From an uncultured Bacteroidota bacterium (lineage in GTDB: Bacteria > Bacteroidota > Bacteroidia > Chitinophagales > Chitinophagaceae), in the NCBI GenBank assembly GCA_903858475.1, contig CAIOIZ010000162.1, positions 1 through 62,430 of the forward strand: a stretch of DNA of 62,430 bases, in the 5' to 3' direction. The position numbers and the translations under genes were made by a program. Below are positions 1-10,445 of the stretch, piece after piece. Position 1 is the first letter of the stretch; the number at the start of each line of letters is the position of its first letter. The notes below the pieces were generated by a model. It had not been told where the DNA came from. It saw only the letters and a program-made list of their open reading frames with translations, and searched no databases.

Positions 1-3000
1 AGGTTCACACATTTCATACACTCTTTACCAAAATTATCGGTGATGGTATATCTTTCAACAGAGGCCCTTACTTCTGTAATGTTCGCTGTGCTTATTCCGC
101 TGATACTAAAAGCTTCTGTAAGTAATGTTGCATTGGGAATTTGTACATAATCATATTTCACTACAGCTGTATCCACTTTTATATCATAAGGACAACAAGC
201 GGTATCCACCGGACAATCTGTTTTAAACCTAACCACACAGCTATCGCAAATTTTATTGCCACACCATCCATAAAGTGTAACACTGTAATTACCTGTTTGA
301 TTTGGGGTGAAATTCAGCGGCATTGTACCGGTACTTGTTCCCGAAGGTTGAATCAGTGTATAGGTAACTGCTCCATTGCAAGCAGGATCGGCGCAAATAT
401 AATTGGCATTGATACTAATGGGTGTTTTACATTTTACATCCAATGCTTTGTCGTTCGGCTTCATACATGGTATGGGCTTAGTAATATTGTTGATAGTAAC
501 AGTTTTTTCACCCCATTTGCTTCCCTTGCAATCACAATCAGGCTTGCAGGTAACTTCAAATTTGATGACACAACTGTCGCATATTTTTCCGCCACACCAT
601 CCATATAAGGTGAGTACATACACACCATTCAGGCTAGGGGTAAAGCTGAAGCTTACATTGCCTGTTTGAGTAGTGTTATTAGGTAACAGTAACGCGTAAG
701 TGACTTTTGGAGGACAATTACTGGTATCCTTACAATTATAAGCAGCATTGATGGTATATACTTGGTTGCAAGTAAGCGGATAAGCTTGTCCACAATCCAA
801 GGGCTTTTGACCATCGCCTATATTTGCATTAATGAGCGGTTGCTCTCCTTTGTTTATTGTAATGGCACCCCAATGGCTTTCTTTACAATCGCAGTCACCA
901 CAATGTTTGATAAACAAATCGTATTTACCTGAAGTGCTGCTACAGCCGGTGGCGATATTGGTAACTACAATATATATCTGGTGTTGGCCAAGGCTCAAGC
1001 CTGTTAAACTCAATACTGGTCCTGTGAAATATAAATTACCATCTACATACCATTTGATGATATATACTCCATTGTAGTTTTGACCCGGAGCCAATGGCAA
1101 TGGTGGTATCAATTTAGCGGTATCACAAAGGGTATCGCATCCCAATGGGAAGAGGTCGGTATAGGGCCGCTTGTGAATAGTTCCGGCAAAAGCATAACCA
1201 ACACAACCACTTACAGGGTTTACCACATTTACAAAATAATTGCCCGGCTGACTGGTAGTGATGCTTTGGGTAGTTGCTCCATTGCTCCACTGATAAATAT
1301 AATTAGGGTTGGCCGGACTAGCATTGGCCGTCATGGTATAGGAATTTCCTTCACACATGGTGGTGGGTGCTGTTACGGTAACTGTTGGACTCAGGTAAAG
1401 CCATACACAGAAAGTGTCTTTGGCCACACAACCAGTGCTGGTATCCGTTACTGTTAGTATGAATTGATAGGTACCCAATTGACTGGTACTTGCACTGGCA
1501 TAGTATTGCAGGTTGTCGGGACTAAAGCTAACAGTACCAGGACCGGTAGCTGTCCAGTTGTATAAATAATTTGTATTTAGTCCACCGGCATTTTGCAGGT
1601 TGATATAATAAGGGCCAGCACCCACACCGCATTGTACCGAAGCACCTTGAATTTGAGCAATGGGCTTGGGCTTGTACACCACTTTTACCGTATCGGATTT
1701 TACCGGACAGTTATTGTTGGAACTGATGGCAGTTACCCAATAATTACCAGATGCATTGAAATTGCATAGTTGGTAAGTAGCCAAATTAGCACCGGTGATA
1801 GGATTGCCATTTTGATACCATTGAAATCCGCTGAAGCTTCCAGCCGGATTGGTATTAAGTGTTACCGGTGGAAGGCAATCGGGACAAATTTTAACAATAG
1901 GAGAAGGGCTAATGGTTAATGGCGTTGGAATATTTACAAGAATTGGTTTAGTAGTACTGAATACACAACCATATTGATCAGTAATGCTAAGGTTAATGAT
2001 CGGATTGGTAGGGGTACCATCAAATGCATGGGTGATAGGATTGGTAACACCGGTAGTAGCATCTCCAAAATTCCAGGCATAACTCAATACGCCCGTGGTA
2101 TAACTACTGCTGAAAACATTATTAACATCCTTACATACTGTGGCTGGTCCGTTGATGCTGAGTGGAGTATTCGGGAAATTATAAGTGAATGACTTCACGA
2201 GTGTACAGCCATTTTTTGAAATGGTTAGTGTTACTGTTGGATTGCAACCAAAGGGAACCGTTAGTACCGGATTGGGAATATTGGTGGCTGATAATGTACC
2301 GCAACTGGTTGTCCAGCTAATGCTGTACCCTGCATACGCAGGCAAGTACATAGAAGCGTCTTGTAACTGAATATTCCAGGCATTGACTCCACAGCTAATA
2401 ACACTGGTGAAGGAATCAACCATGGGCACGGTTACATTTACCGTATCGCAATGCTTGCTGCCATTGCTACAGGTCATGACGGCAAAAACAGTGTATGCGC
2501 CAACGTTAGTATAGAAGTGATTGCCGGTGCTGCCACCCCAACCATCGCCATATAACCAGCTGGTAGAAACGGGTGTACAACCAGCGGGGATATTGGTGGT
2601 AAGGGCAACAGGGTTGGCACAATTACTTGTACTGATTACCAGGTCGTTGATACAGCTGCCACCAGTACCACTTGGGCAAGCCTGTACGTTAATGGTATTG
2701 GATACTGCTGTACAGCCATTGCTGCAACTAACCGTTACAAAATAACTGCCGGGGGTAGAAACAGTGATGGGATTACCCACCGCCCCATTGCTCCAGGTGA
2801 AAGTTGCACCCGGGCAATTTGCGGGTATGGGTGCCTGTAAGATTACATTGCCATTGCAGAGATTACCCGTTGCACTGATAGATGCAACTACAGGAGTGAT
2901 ACCCGTAACAATTATTTGGTTGGTGGCAATGCAACCGCCATAATTGGCTTGCACTACATAAGTACCATTTTGTGTAATGGTAATAGGATTGCCTGAGCCA

Positions 3001-5039
3001 ACAGGGTTGCCCGATAAGAACCAATTATATGTACCACCACCGGGTGATGCAGTTAAGGTAGCCGAGCAAGTACCATTTACCTTTGTAATGGTAACAGTGG
3101 CGGGACTAATGCTAAGATTGGCGCTACTACTACCACCGCAGCTACTGATAGTAATAGTTGCATTACTGTTGACAGTGAAGGTTGCACTGGTGGTTCCTTG
3201 GCCACCGGTTAAAACAGCGCCAGGTGTACTGCTCCAGGTATATCCTCCCGGAGGAACAGCGCCTGTAACAGAAGCAGTAACGGTGCCGCCACTGCAAATA
3301 CTACCACCGGGTACCAGGGTAATGGCAGGAGGTGCTGGTACTTTAGAAATACTTAGTGTGGTAGATCCGGTACATCCACTAACGGTATGGGATGCCTGTA
3401 AAATCCATGGACCTGCACCAGTAAAGTTTACGGAAGCGGCATTGTTGCCTGGTCCATATGGAGCGATATTTCCCGTACCACTGGTAAATATCCAGTTAAA
3501 AGAACCGCCAGCTATATTACTGCTCACGCTGTAATTATATAACTGTGATGGACACACGATATTACTGCCCACAATCGGAGTCAATACTGGTGTGGGGTTA
3601 ACCACTACACTGATACTGGCAGAAGTCGTACAGTAATTGGTAGGGATGGCTGGATAAGTAGTAATGGTATAATTGCCCGGGCTACTCCAATTCATTTGTT
3701 GTTGATTGGGTCCAATGGGCGTATTGGTAAAACCAGTGGCAGGGCTGAATGTCCAACCAGTAGCCGCACCATTTGCGGTATAAAAAACTGTTTGATTGGT
3801 ACAAACCGGACTAGGACCTGTTAATTTAAAAGTTGGTTTGATGTATACTCCAATGGTATCGGTACCACTACAGCCACTATATGGATTATTATAATTGCAA
3901 GTGAGTATATACATTCCACCCGGACTGCTATTCCAAATTACATTGATCACATTGTGATTGCTGTCATAACCAGCGATATTACCACCACCACTTAAGGACC
4001 AATGATAAAAAGTACCGGGCAGGGCAGGTAATGAATAAGTAGCACTTGCACCCGGACAAACAATATTGGGTCCTTGTATGGGCAAATTCGGATAGAGTAC
4101 TGGTACATTCAATGTAGCCGTGTTGCCACAAGTGCCTGGGCAACTGGCATTGAGGGTAACTGAAGTTGGATAAGTGCTTGGTTGATTCCAGATAACAGTA
4201 ACACAAGTGGTTCCCTGTCCACTATAAATAGTACCACCATTCACTACCCAAGTCAAACCGGTACAACCAGTATTGGTGGTACAATATTTTACGGTGTCGC
4301 CTGCACATAGCATTTTACGGCAATCGGTAGTAGTTATTTCAATTCCTTTCTTGCTGCTTACAACTACCATGGCCTTGGCAGTATCCCTGCATCCACAATC
4401 AGTGAAATTGCCCATTGAATCAATGGTTGATCCAGATACGGTCAATACCACGTTATAATTTCCAGCACTGGCATAAGTATGACAGGGGTTTTGATCATTG
4501 GAATAAGTACCATCTCCAAAATCCCAATAATAACCAGAAGCACCCAATGAAGGAGCACTGCTAAAACAAACAGGCGATCCAAAGCAAACAGGGTTGGGAC
4601 TAAAAGTAAAACCAGCAGTAGGTCCGTCGATTAAGCATACTTTCTTTTGAATAGTATCGCGGCAGCTTCCATCTGCACTGGTAATAATAACTTGAATAAA
4701 TCCTTGATTGCTATTGCCCCAGGTGATAATGGCGGGATTGCCGGTAAAACTGTTAGGCGTACCACCTACTATCGTCCATACATAACTGTAGCCAGTCATA
4801 TTTGGAATGGCCAAGTAGCGATGGGTTTGATTTTTACAGGCAATAATCATGTCCCTTGAACCATTGGTAGGATTGCCAGTTCCATTTCCCACTGCTCCTT
4901 GTTCGCAGGTTTTATTTTTATCGCATGGCTGAAAATCGGCCAATAGCGAAAATTTTGGACAGCAGCCAACGGGTTGTTGCTGTGCATCCACCGAAGTAAA
5001 TGCAAACAATACAAGTATAATCGTGAATATCTTCTTCAT
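1..5039 (-). CDS. Giant secreted Cys-rich PKD/Ig-like repeat protein (partial, C-terminus beyond left edge)
   Basis: The minus frame is open from ATG 5039 to base 1 without a stop (at least 1679 codons), so the gene runs off the window. It starts with a signal peptide (MKKIFTIILVLFAFTSVDAQ). Many PKD/Ig-like units follow; the clearest PKD motifs are FGDGTYS near residue 170, YGDGWGG near 830 and FGDATTG near 990. Near residues 1380-1610 lie two related Cys-rich units, each starting CDCK.S.WG and ending YGWCG.KICDSCV. The tail (about 1620-1679) resembles the tail of the upstream gene product. The upstream gene's stop lies only 5 bases before this start, so the two are surely cotranscribed. By family this is an exported surface or adhesin-like protein; any T9SS signal would lie outside the window. 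The function is unknown. Confidence 0.9.
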   Translation of the reverse strand, partial: MKKIFTIILVLFAFTSVDAQQQPVGCCPKFSLLADFQPCDKNKTCEQGAVGNGTGNPTNGSRDMIIACKNQTHRYLAIPNMTGYSYVWTIVGGTPNSFTGNPAIITWGNSNQGFIQVIITSADGSCRDTIQKKVCLIDGPTAGFTFSPNPVCFGSPVCFSSAPSLGASGYYWDFGDGTYSNDQNPCHTYASAGNYNVVLTVSGSTIDSMGNFTDCGCRDTAKAMVVVSSKKGIEITTTDCRKMLCAGDTVKYCTTNTGCTGLTWVVNGGTIYSGQGTTCVTVIWNQPSTYPTSVTLNASCPGTCGNTATLNVPVLYPNLPIQGPNIVCPGASATYSLPALPGTFYHWSLSGGGNIAGYDSNHNVINVIWNSSPGGMYILTCNYNNPYSGCSGTDTIGVYIKPTFKLTGPSPVCTNQTVFYTANGAATGWTFSPATGFTNTPIGPNQQQMNWSSPGNYTITTYPAIPTNYCTTSASISVVVNPTPVLTPIVGSNIVCPSQLYNYSVSSNIAGGSFNWIFTSGTGNIAPYGPGNNAASVNFTGAGPWILQASHTVSGCTGSTTLSISKVPAPPAITLVPGGSICSGGTVTASVTGAVPPGGYTWSSTPGAVLTGGQGTTSATFTVNSNATITISSCGGSSSANLSISPATVTITKVNGTCSATLTASPGGGTYNWFLSGNPVGSGNPITITQNGTYVVQANYGGCIATNQIIVTGITPVVASISATGNLCNGNVILQAPIPANCPGATFTWSNGAVGNPITVSTPGSYFVTVSCSNGCTAVSNTINVQACPSGTGGSCINDLVISTSNCANPVALTTNIPAGCTPVSTSWLYGDGWGGSTGNHFYTNVGAYTVFAVMTCSNGSKHCDTVNVTVPMVDSFTSVISCGVNAWNIQLQDASMYLPAYAGYSISWTTSCGTLSATNIPNPVLTVPFGCNPTVTLTISKNGCTLVKSFTYNFPNTPLSINGPATVCKDVNNVFSSSYTTGVLSYAWNFGDATTGVTNPITHAFDGTPTNPIINLSITDQYGCVFSTTKPILVNIPTPLTISPSPIVKICPDCLPPVTLNTNPAGSFSGFQWYQNGNPITGANLATYQLCNFNASGNYWVTAISSNNNCPVKSDTVKVVYKPKPIAQIQGASVQCGVGAGPYYINLQNAGGLNTNYLYNWTATGPGTVSFSPDNLQYYASASTSQLGTYQFILTVTDTSTGCVAKDTFCVWLYLSPTVTVTAPTTMCEGNSYTMTANASPANPNYIYQWSNGATTQSITTSQPGNYFVNVVNPVSGCVGYAFAGTIHKRPYTDLFPLGCDTLCDTAKLIPPLPLAPGQNYNGVYIIKWYVDGNLYFTGPVLSLTGLSLGQHQIYIVVTNIATGCSSTSGKYDLFIKHCGDCDCKESHWGAITINKGEQPLINANIGDGQKPLDCGQAYPLTCNQVYTINAAYNCKDTSNCPPKVTYALLLPNNTTQTGNVSFSFTPSLNGVYVLTLYGWCGGKICDSCVIKFEVTCKPDCDCKGSKWGEKTVTINNITKPIPCMKPNDKALDVKCKTPISINANYICADPACNGAVTYTLIQPSGTSTGTMPLNFTPNQTGNYSVTLYGWCGNKICDSCVVRFKTDCPVDTACCPYDIKVDTAVVKYDYVQIPNATLLTEAFSISGISTANITEVRASVERYTITDNFGKECMKCVN

Positions 5040-5044
5040 ATCAG

Positions 5045-6628
5045 TTATTTTGGATTGTTATTTAATGGATTGGTACAACCTTCTTTTTTCTTCTCATAAC
5101 AAACCAGTTTATTACAGGTAGTACAATCACTGAATTCGATTTTATAACGGATGCACCATTTAAAATTGGCACTGCAACAAGGCGTTAGTTGCGGTGTGGT
5201 AATAGCAATTGCCAATGGGTTGGTTGTTCCAATCCATTGCATACTATTGGTTCCGTTGGCGAAATGTCCATAGGTGGCGGCATCTTTATTACAAGGAATA
5301 CAATAATCATTTTCGGGCGTCATTTCAAAATACACTAACTCAGCCTTGATGGTTTTGATGGTTTTGCTCGGTGTGGTAACAACCGTAATGCCTTGGTTAA
5401 AGGAAAGGTTATTATTACTATAACTGATTTGTGCTGGTGCGGGTGCATTCAGTGTAAAATGTTTTTCATCGCAGGCGTCGCAGGCACAATGCAAGGTATC
5501 CCAGGCCGTTTCGTTATTGACATTATCGGGGTCGGTAGGCCAGATGGCATCTACAATAAACTTAATGGTTTTCATACTGTCCACACAATTGATGGAAGCA
5601 GTAAATACCTGCGAACTATTGGCGGCAATGGTATTGGGTGTAACAGGAACGGTAGGACTTAACACGGTTAGTGGTCCGGTACCATTTACCCTATATTTAA
5701 TAGCGGTTACTTGTGCTTGATTGCTGAGGTGAAGATTGCTGATTTTAATATAAATATTTTGTTTGCCATTGGTACAACAACCAATGTCCACGCTATCAAT
5801 CTTGGTATTGATGTTATCGTCTAATATTTTAAACGTGTAGGCATCACTGTTACCATTGTTTCTACCAATGGGTTTTTCATCTTTATTCAGGGCTTGTACC
5901 TGCCAGATAAAATCGCACAAATAAGGAGGGCGACAAGGGCCTGTGACTACACCGGTAACGGTGGCCTGCGTAATATTTTGTACATCTTTAACGATAATGG
6001 GTGTATTGCTCTTCATGGCTTGTAAACCATTTTGGCCCTGCATGAGTTGCCAAACTTTCAAGCGATAGGTAACGGGCTCTTTTGGTTTGGGTACCAGGGG
6101 AGTCCAGCGAAAACTAATGGGTTTTAGAATATCTTTTTTAGCAATGAATTGTCCGTTTTCGGGGTTGATTAAAGTGGGGGCTGCATAATCTTCTGCTTTG
6201 GGCACTTCTACCCTAAAGTCTTTACATATTTCATTACTGATGGCAATGCGATCGAGGTTGAAGAATTGCACACAGAGTTGGTAATTGCCTTCCTTGAGTG
6301 TTGTACAATTGCCCAGCAATCCTGTAAGCTCAGCGGTGGTGAAAGTTTTTACGTCGAAACTGCCCATCGGAATAGCGTTGGATGCATTGTTGCCACAAAT
6401 GATGGCGCCATTGCTTCTTATTTGCAATACCAATTTTGGTTCGCGCAATTGTACCGTGGGTACTTTTTGAGCAGTTAATAGTAGTGCAGCAGGCACCGTA
6501 TTCCAGTCATCAATTTTTGCTGGCAGTACATTCTTAACCTGAAAACTGACGATTTTAATCTGGCTGATCTGAGCGCTTGCAAAGAGTGCAAAGCAGTTCA
6601 GTAATAGCAGTAGTTTGAGTTGCTTCAT
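5045..6628 (-). CDS. Secreted TANFOR-like / fibronectin-III-like protein
   Basis: A 527-residue exported protein. The frame is open up to 6661, but the Met at 6628 directly precedes a clean signal peptide (MKQLKLLLLLNCFALFASAQ), so I chose that start. The middle contains a FnIII-like stretch (PENGQFIAKKDILKPISFRW, then YRLKVWQLMQGQNG), typical of Bacteroidota proteins encoded beside large PKD proteins; TANFOR-like is my reading of the pattern. The C-terminal third is Cys-rich (GCC, CACDAC, CIPC, CCSANFKWC) and its last part resembles the end of the neighbouring giant protein. It is first in a two-gene operon with that giant (5-bp gap). Upstream sits a 10-bp direct-repeat pair. A surface complex partner is inferred, not shown. 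Confidence 0.85.
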   Translation of the reverse strand: MKQLKLLLLLNCFALFASAQISQIKIVSFQVKNVLPAKIDDWNTVPAALLLTAQKVPTVQLREPKLVLQIRSNGAIICGNNASNAIPMGSFDVKTFTTAELTGLLGNCTTLKEGNYQLCVQFFNLDRIAISNEICKDFRVEVPKAEDYAAPTLINPENGQFIAKKDILKPISFRWTPLVPKPKEPVTYRLKVWQLMQGQNGLQAMKSNTPIIVKDVQNITQATVTGVVTGPCRPPYLCDFIWQVQALNKDEKPIGRNNGNSDAYTFKILDDNINTKIDSVDIGCCTNGKQNIYIKISNLHLSNQAQVTAIKYRVNGTGPLTVLSPTVPVTPNTIAANSSQVFTASINCVDSMKTIKFIVDAIWPTDPDNVNNETAWDTLHCACDACDEKHFTLNAPAPAQISYSNNNLSFNQGITVVTTPSKTIKTIKAELVYFEMTPENDYCIPCNKDAATYGHFANGTNSMQWIGTTNPLAIAITTPQLTPCCSANFKWCIRYKIEFSDCTTCNKLVCYEKKKEGCTNPLNNNPK

Positions 6629-6686
6629 GAAGGAAGTTTTATTGCAACCTAAAGATTGCATTAAACTTTTTCAGAATCTGTTAGAA

Positions 6687-6717
6687 TGTATAAGCGGGTG
6701 AATCGATTGTATAAGCG
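6687..6717 (-). promoter_or_regulatory. Direct-repeat pair, candidate LytTR regulator site
   Basis: On the plus strand TGTATAAGCG occurs at 6687-6696 and again at 6708-6717, exactly 21 bp apart. The pair lies 59-89 bp upstream of the 6628 start and just beyond the stop of the LytTR regulator gene. LytTR-family regulators (AgrA, AlgR, VirR) bind paired direct repeats of about 9-10 bp one or two helical turns apart, so position and period fit. Binding is inferred. Confidence 0.5.
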
Positions 6718-6725
6718 CGCAACAC

Positions 6726-7487
6726 TTAAGCTTTTCTTTTAATCCATTTTTCGAACCTAGCCAGCAATTCTTCTTTTCTGCGGGTGGCTACGGGAATCTC
6801 TTTGCCATTTTCCAATACCACTTCACCGCCACTGCCCTTGATGTATTCTTTGATATAGCTCAGCTGGATGATGTATTTATCATGAATGCGGATAAAATGG
6901 CTGTCGGGTAATAGTTTTTCATATTCACCTAGTTGCCGGCTGACCATTATTTTTTTATCATCTACCAAAAAGAAATTGGTATAGTTGCCACTGCTTTCAC
7001 AGTACATAATGTCGCTGAGTTTAACAAAGATTAGTCCATTGCTTGTTGACAAGGGTATTTTATCAGGCGCCGACTGTCTGCTATTTTGTTCTAATAAGGA
7101 GAATAGGTTTTTATTGATATTTTTTTCTTCAATTCTTTTGATGGCAGTATTAACGGCTGCGATGAGTTTATCGCTATTCACCGGTTTGGTGATATAACCA
7201 CTTGCATGGTGTTCAAAGGCAGCAATAGCATAATGACTATAAGCTGTTACGAAGATGGTTTCAAAATGTACGGGTTCTAGTTCTTTCAACAAATCAAATC
7301 CATTGAATTGGGGCATTTCTACATCTAGAAAAACCAATTGAGGCTGATATTCGTTGATTAATTTGATGCCGGCTTTGGCATCTGTAGTACTGGCGATTAC
7401 TTGTACCTGTGGACAGTACATGGCCAGCATATTTTGCAATAGCTTACTATTATTGGCCTCGTCGTCGATAATGATACTTTGAATCAT
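6726..7487 (-). CDS. LytTR-family response regulator
   Basis: A 253-residue response regulator. Residues 1-120 form a CheY-like receiver with the acidic pair DD near residue 8, phospho-acceptor Asp55 (LVFLDVEMP), the conserved Thr/Ser switch in TAYSHY and Lys101 (TKPV). Residues about 140-250 are a LytTR DNA-binding domain (YCESSGNYTNFF, then FIRIHDKYIIQLSYI). Its start overlaps the kinase stop by four bases (ATGA), so the two are translationally coupled and almost certainly a cognate pair. LytTR domains bind direct repeats; matching repeat pairs lie upstream of both its own operon and the adjacent secreted-protein operon. Confidence 0.95.
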   Translation of the reverse strand: MIQSIIIDDEANNSKLLQNMLAMYCPQVQVIASTTDAKAGIKLINEYQPQLVFLDVEMPQFNGFDLLKELEPVHFETIFVTAYSHYAIAAFEHHASGYITKPVNSDKLIAAVNTAIKRIEEKNINKNLFSLLEQNSRQSAPDKIPLSTSNGLIFVKLSDIMYCESSGNYTNFFLVDDKKIMVSRQLGEYEKLLPDSHFIRIHDKYIIQLSYIKEYIKGSGGEVVLENGKEIPVATRRKEELLARFEKWIKRKA

Positions 7488-10405
7488 GGCTTTAGGGCTA
7501 ATGGAATTTTTACAATGATAGTGGTTCCCAGTGAATTTCCTTCGATGTCTTTTTTATCAATCACTTCCTGCTTGATATGGTACAATTCGGCTCTTCTTTT
7601 AGATATGTGCATCCCTTTGCTTTGGTATTCGATGTGTTGACGGCTTTTGAGTTGACTCGCTTTTTCTCTACCAATACCATTGTCATCTATACTACAAACT
7701 AGGTATCCAGTTTCCTGTTCGGCTTTAATTTGTATTAAGCCTTTTTTATTTTCCAGAAAACGAATGCCATGACGGATGGCATTTTCAACATAGGGTTGCA
7801 GCAGCATGGCGGGCACAAATACATTTACTTTATCCAATGATGGGTCAATTTGGAGGAGGTATTCAAACTGGTCTTCAAATCTTAATTTTTCCAGTAATAG
7901 ATAATTGTCGAGATATATTATTTCATCTTTCAATGAAATAATAGACGCATCTGAATTATCAATGGTACTGCGCATGAGTTCAGAAAATTTATCGAGGTAT
8001 TTATCTGCTTGCGCGTAATCCTTATCGTAAATAAAACCTTTAATACTATTCAGGCAATTGAAAACAAAATGCGGATTGATTTGTGCTTTCAGTGCCTGCA
8101 TCTCTAATTCTGTCATTCTTTTTTCTGTCAACACTTTTTCTAATACTATTTTTTGTTTTTGTTTATTTCTGCTTTGTTGTAAGTAAAGAACCGCCGCCAA
8201 TAAAGCACCTACCAATAAAATCCAAAACCAACTGCTTTGCCAGAAAGCGGGTTTTATTTCAAATTCAAGACTGGCCACATTATTACTCGGTTTGCCATCT
8301 CTTCGAATGGCGCGTATTTTAATAGTATAAATACCAGGGGGTAATTTTTTCAATTCAATTTTTTCCGTTCTTTCCCATTTCCCATTGTTTACATTGTATT
8401 CAAATAGTGGTATAAAGCCAGTCAGGTCTACACCCGAGAAAACAATGGTAATATTATTCTCGTCATAGTTGAGGGTATACAATTCCTTTAATTCTGCGGG
8501 CTTGCTATTGATGCTTACGGAAGAAACAAAACTAGGAATATCGGAAATGGGTAATTGAATATTTACGGGCAGATAGCTGATGCCCGCATTGGTGGCTACA
8601 TATACGGTGCTATCTTGTATAGCAATATCATTGATTTGCTCTCCAATCAATCCATCGGATGTTCCAAAATAGGTATTGGTATAAGTAAATACCCCTTTTT
8701 TATAACTATAATAAATCCTGTTTAATCCTTTATTAGTACCTAGCCATAGTTCTCCTGATTTTACACAACAAAGCGATTTGCAAATATTGCCAGGGATAAT
8801 ATCACCCAAAGGGATAGACGCAATCCATTGATTGTTTTTCATAAGCATCAGTGAATCTGAACCCAGCCCCACCCACATTAGGTTGTCGGGCGAACAAGCG
8901 AGGGCGCTTATTTTATAGGAGAAACCTTTTCTTTGTTCGGCCAGCGCCATCAATTTTTTATCTTTCCATAAGTATAATCCTTCATTGCTACCAATATATA
9001 TATTGCCAGATAAATCGCTGCCCAAGCTTACTACTCTTTTGGCAATACTATCAACAACTTTTTTTGTTTTAATATTATAGGTAAATGCAAAAGCATGGCC
9101 CCCTAGTAAAAGAATAGAATCGTTCACTACGGCAACGGCTTTTGTGCTTCTGCTTTCCATGCCCTTGAAGGAGCTTTCTATTTGCAAGGTTTTTTCGTTG
9201 ATTAAAAAGGAACCAGATTGTGTCGCCACATAAATTCCATATTTGGTAGCAATGATATTTCGTACCCAGGTGTCAATATTTTTGTCGTTGGAGAAGGCGA
9301 GTTTTTTTGCATACAATCCATCGTAGCTATATACTTCCCCGTTATTGTTGCCTACAAAAATATTTTTTGTTTTTATTAGGGCATTGAAATTTTGTTGGAG
9401 TGACTTATTGTCGATGGATGAAATCCTTTTTTTCTGAATTTTTATCATTCCCTTGTCAATGGTCGATAGCCAGATATTGTCATCCTTGTCTTCTAATACA
9501 TTTCTAGTTGGTGTGCCATCGGCAACAGAAATGATTTCAGCAATTTCAAGTGTATTCTTATCCAGTAAATAGGTATTCCCATTCAGCGAAGTAATAGCAA
9601 ATCGTTTACCGGTTTTGCAAAATATTCGAATATTGAAAGGGTATTTTTTTTCTGTGATAAAGGAAACCTTGCCTTCGCCATTGAATTGATATACAAGGAT
9701 GGAGTTGCCAGAAGCCAAGTACACTTTTTCCTCTAAAGATTCACTCATTATTAATTTTCTATTGACGCCAAGAATAGCGCTGAGTTGACCATCTGAAAAT
9801 TGACGGATACTGTCTTCGGCAAATAACAATAGTTTGTTTGGCTGGTATTCTATGATGGCAGAGGGAACAGAAAATGTATTGTAAGCGTTAATGAGCAATT
9901 CGCTAGTATGGTTGTTTTTATATAGAAAGAATTTCCGGTTGGTAGTAGAGAAAGCAACGCCGCCATATTTTAAAATATGTGGGTTGCTGGGGTTGACTAA
10001 AATTATTTTTCCCAACTCGGGATTGGTTTCTTCATTTTCAAATCGATCTTTAGTGGCATTGTAATAACAAGGCGTTCTTCTAAAAGGAATGGCCCAAACG
10101 CCGCCGCTACTGTCTACAAAAAGATTGGTGATTTCATTGTCGGTAAGGCCATCAGAAGTATTATAGTTTCTAAATTTCTTTCCATCAAAGCGGCTCATAC
10201 CAATTTCGGTGGCAATCCAGAGATAGCCTTTTTTATCAATAATGGTACGGTAAAGGGTGTTGGAGGGAAGACCTTCTTTTACGGTATACGTAATGGTTTG
10301 GGTGTTTTGTGAAATGGATTTATTGGAAAAAAATATACAGCATAAATGCAGTAGACAATATCCAAATAGGATACCTAGCTGCCGTATGCTCACGCTTTTT
10401 CCCAT
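7484..10405 (-). CDS. Propeller-sensor histidine kinase (His_kinase/LytS type)
   Basis: A 973-residue membrane sensor. An N-terminal signal or anchor segment is followed by a two-component-regulator beta-propeller (about 30-640; repeats such as GYLWIATEIGMSRFDG, NIWLSTIDKGMI and ELWLGTNKGLNRI), then a Y_Y_Y-type Ig domain (about 640-715), one membrane helix (about 723-745), a His_kinase domain with the phospho-acceptor motif QINPHFVFNCLN (His near 779), and an HATPase with YVENAIRHGI and DDNGIGR. The family senses periplasmic ligands and phosphorylates a LytTR regulator; that regulator is encoded next with a 4-bp overlap. A direct-repeat pair upstream suggests autoregulation. The ligand is unknown; such architectures are common in Bacteroidota and not limited to glycan sensing. 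Confidence 0.95.
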   Translation of the reverse strand: MGKSVSIRQLGILFGYCLLHLCCIFFSNKSISQNTQTITYTVKEGLPSNTLYRTIIDKKGYLWIATEIGMSRFDGKKFRNYNTSDGLTDNEITNLFVDSSGGVWAIPFRRTPCYYNATKDRFENEETNPELGKIILVNPSNPHILKYGGVAFSTTNRKFFLYKNNHTSELLINAYNTFSVPSAIIEYQPNKLLLFAEDSIRQFSDGQLSAILGVNRKLIMSESLEEKVYLASGNSILVYQFNGEGKVSFITEKKYPFNIRIFCKTGKRFAITSLNGNTYLLDKNTLEIAEIISVADGTPTRNVLEDKDDNIWLSTIDKGMIKIQKKRISSIDNKSLQQNFNALIKTKNIFVGNNNGEVYSYDGLYAKKLAFSNDKNIDTWVRNIIATKYGIYVATQSGSFLINEKTLQIESSFKGMESRSTKAVAVVNDSILLLGGHAFAFTYNIKTKKVVDSIAKRVVSLGSDLSGNIYIGSNEGLYLWKDKKLMALAEQRKGFSYKISALACSPDNLMWVGLGSDSLMLMKNNQWIASIPLGDIIPGNICKSLCCVKSGELWLGTNKGLNRIYYSYKKGVFTYTNTYFGTSDGLIGEQINDIAIQDSTVYVATNAGISYLPVNIQLPISDIPSFVSSVSINSKPAELKELYTLNYDENNITIVFSGVDLTGFIPLFEYNVNNGKWERTEKIELKKLPPGIYTIKIRAIRRDGKPSNNVASLEFEIKPAFWQSSWFWILLVGALLAAVLYLQQSRNKQKQKIVLEKVLTEKRMTELEMQALKAQINPHFVFNCLNSIKGFIYDKDYAQADKYLDKFSELMRSTIDNSDASIISLKDEIIYLDNYLLLEKLRFEDQFEYLLQIDPSLDKVNVFVPAMLLQPYVENAIRHGIRFLENKKGLIQIKAEQETGYLVCSIDDNGIGREKASQLKSRQHIEYQSKGMHISKRRAELYHIKQEVIDKKDIEGNSLGTTIIVKIPLALKP

Positions 10406-10445
10406 TTCATCTTTTTATGTTAAGCCAATTCATGTATAAATATAT

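Noticed and set aside
141-4859. Many plus-strand open frames across the first 5 kb
   Set aside because: They are shadows of the single minus-strand giant gene, which is open over the whole stretch in one frame with typical PKD motifs.
1-5039. Possible frameshift or split in the giant PKD gene
   Set aside because: Codon phase at the start (ATG 5039) and at base 3-5 is identical, and the translation between shows continuous domain sequence.
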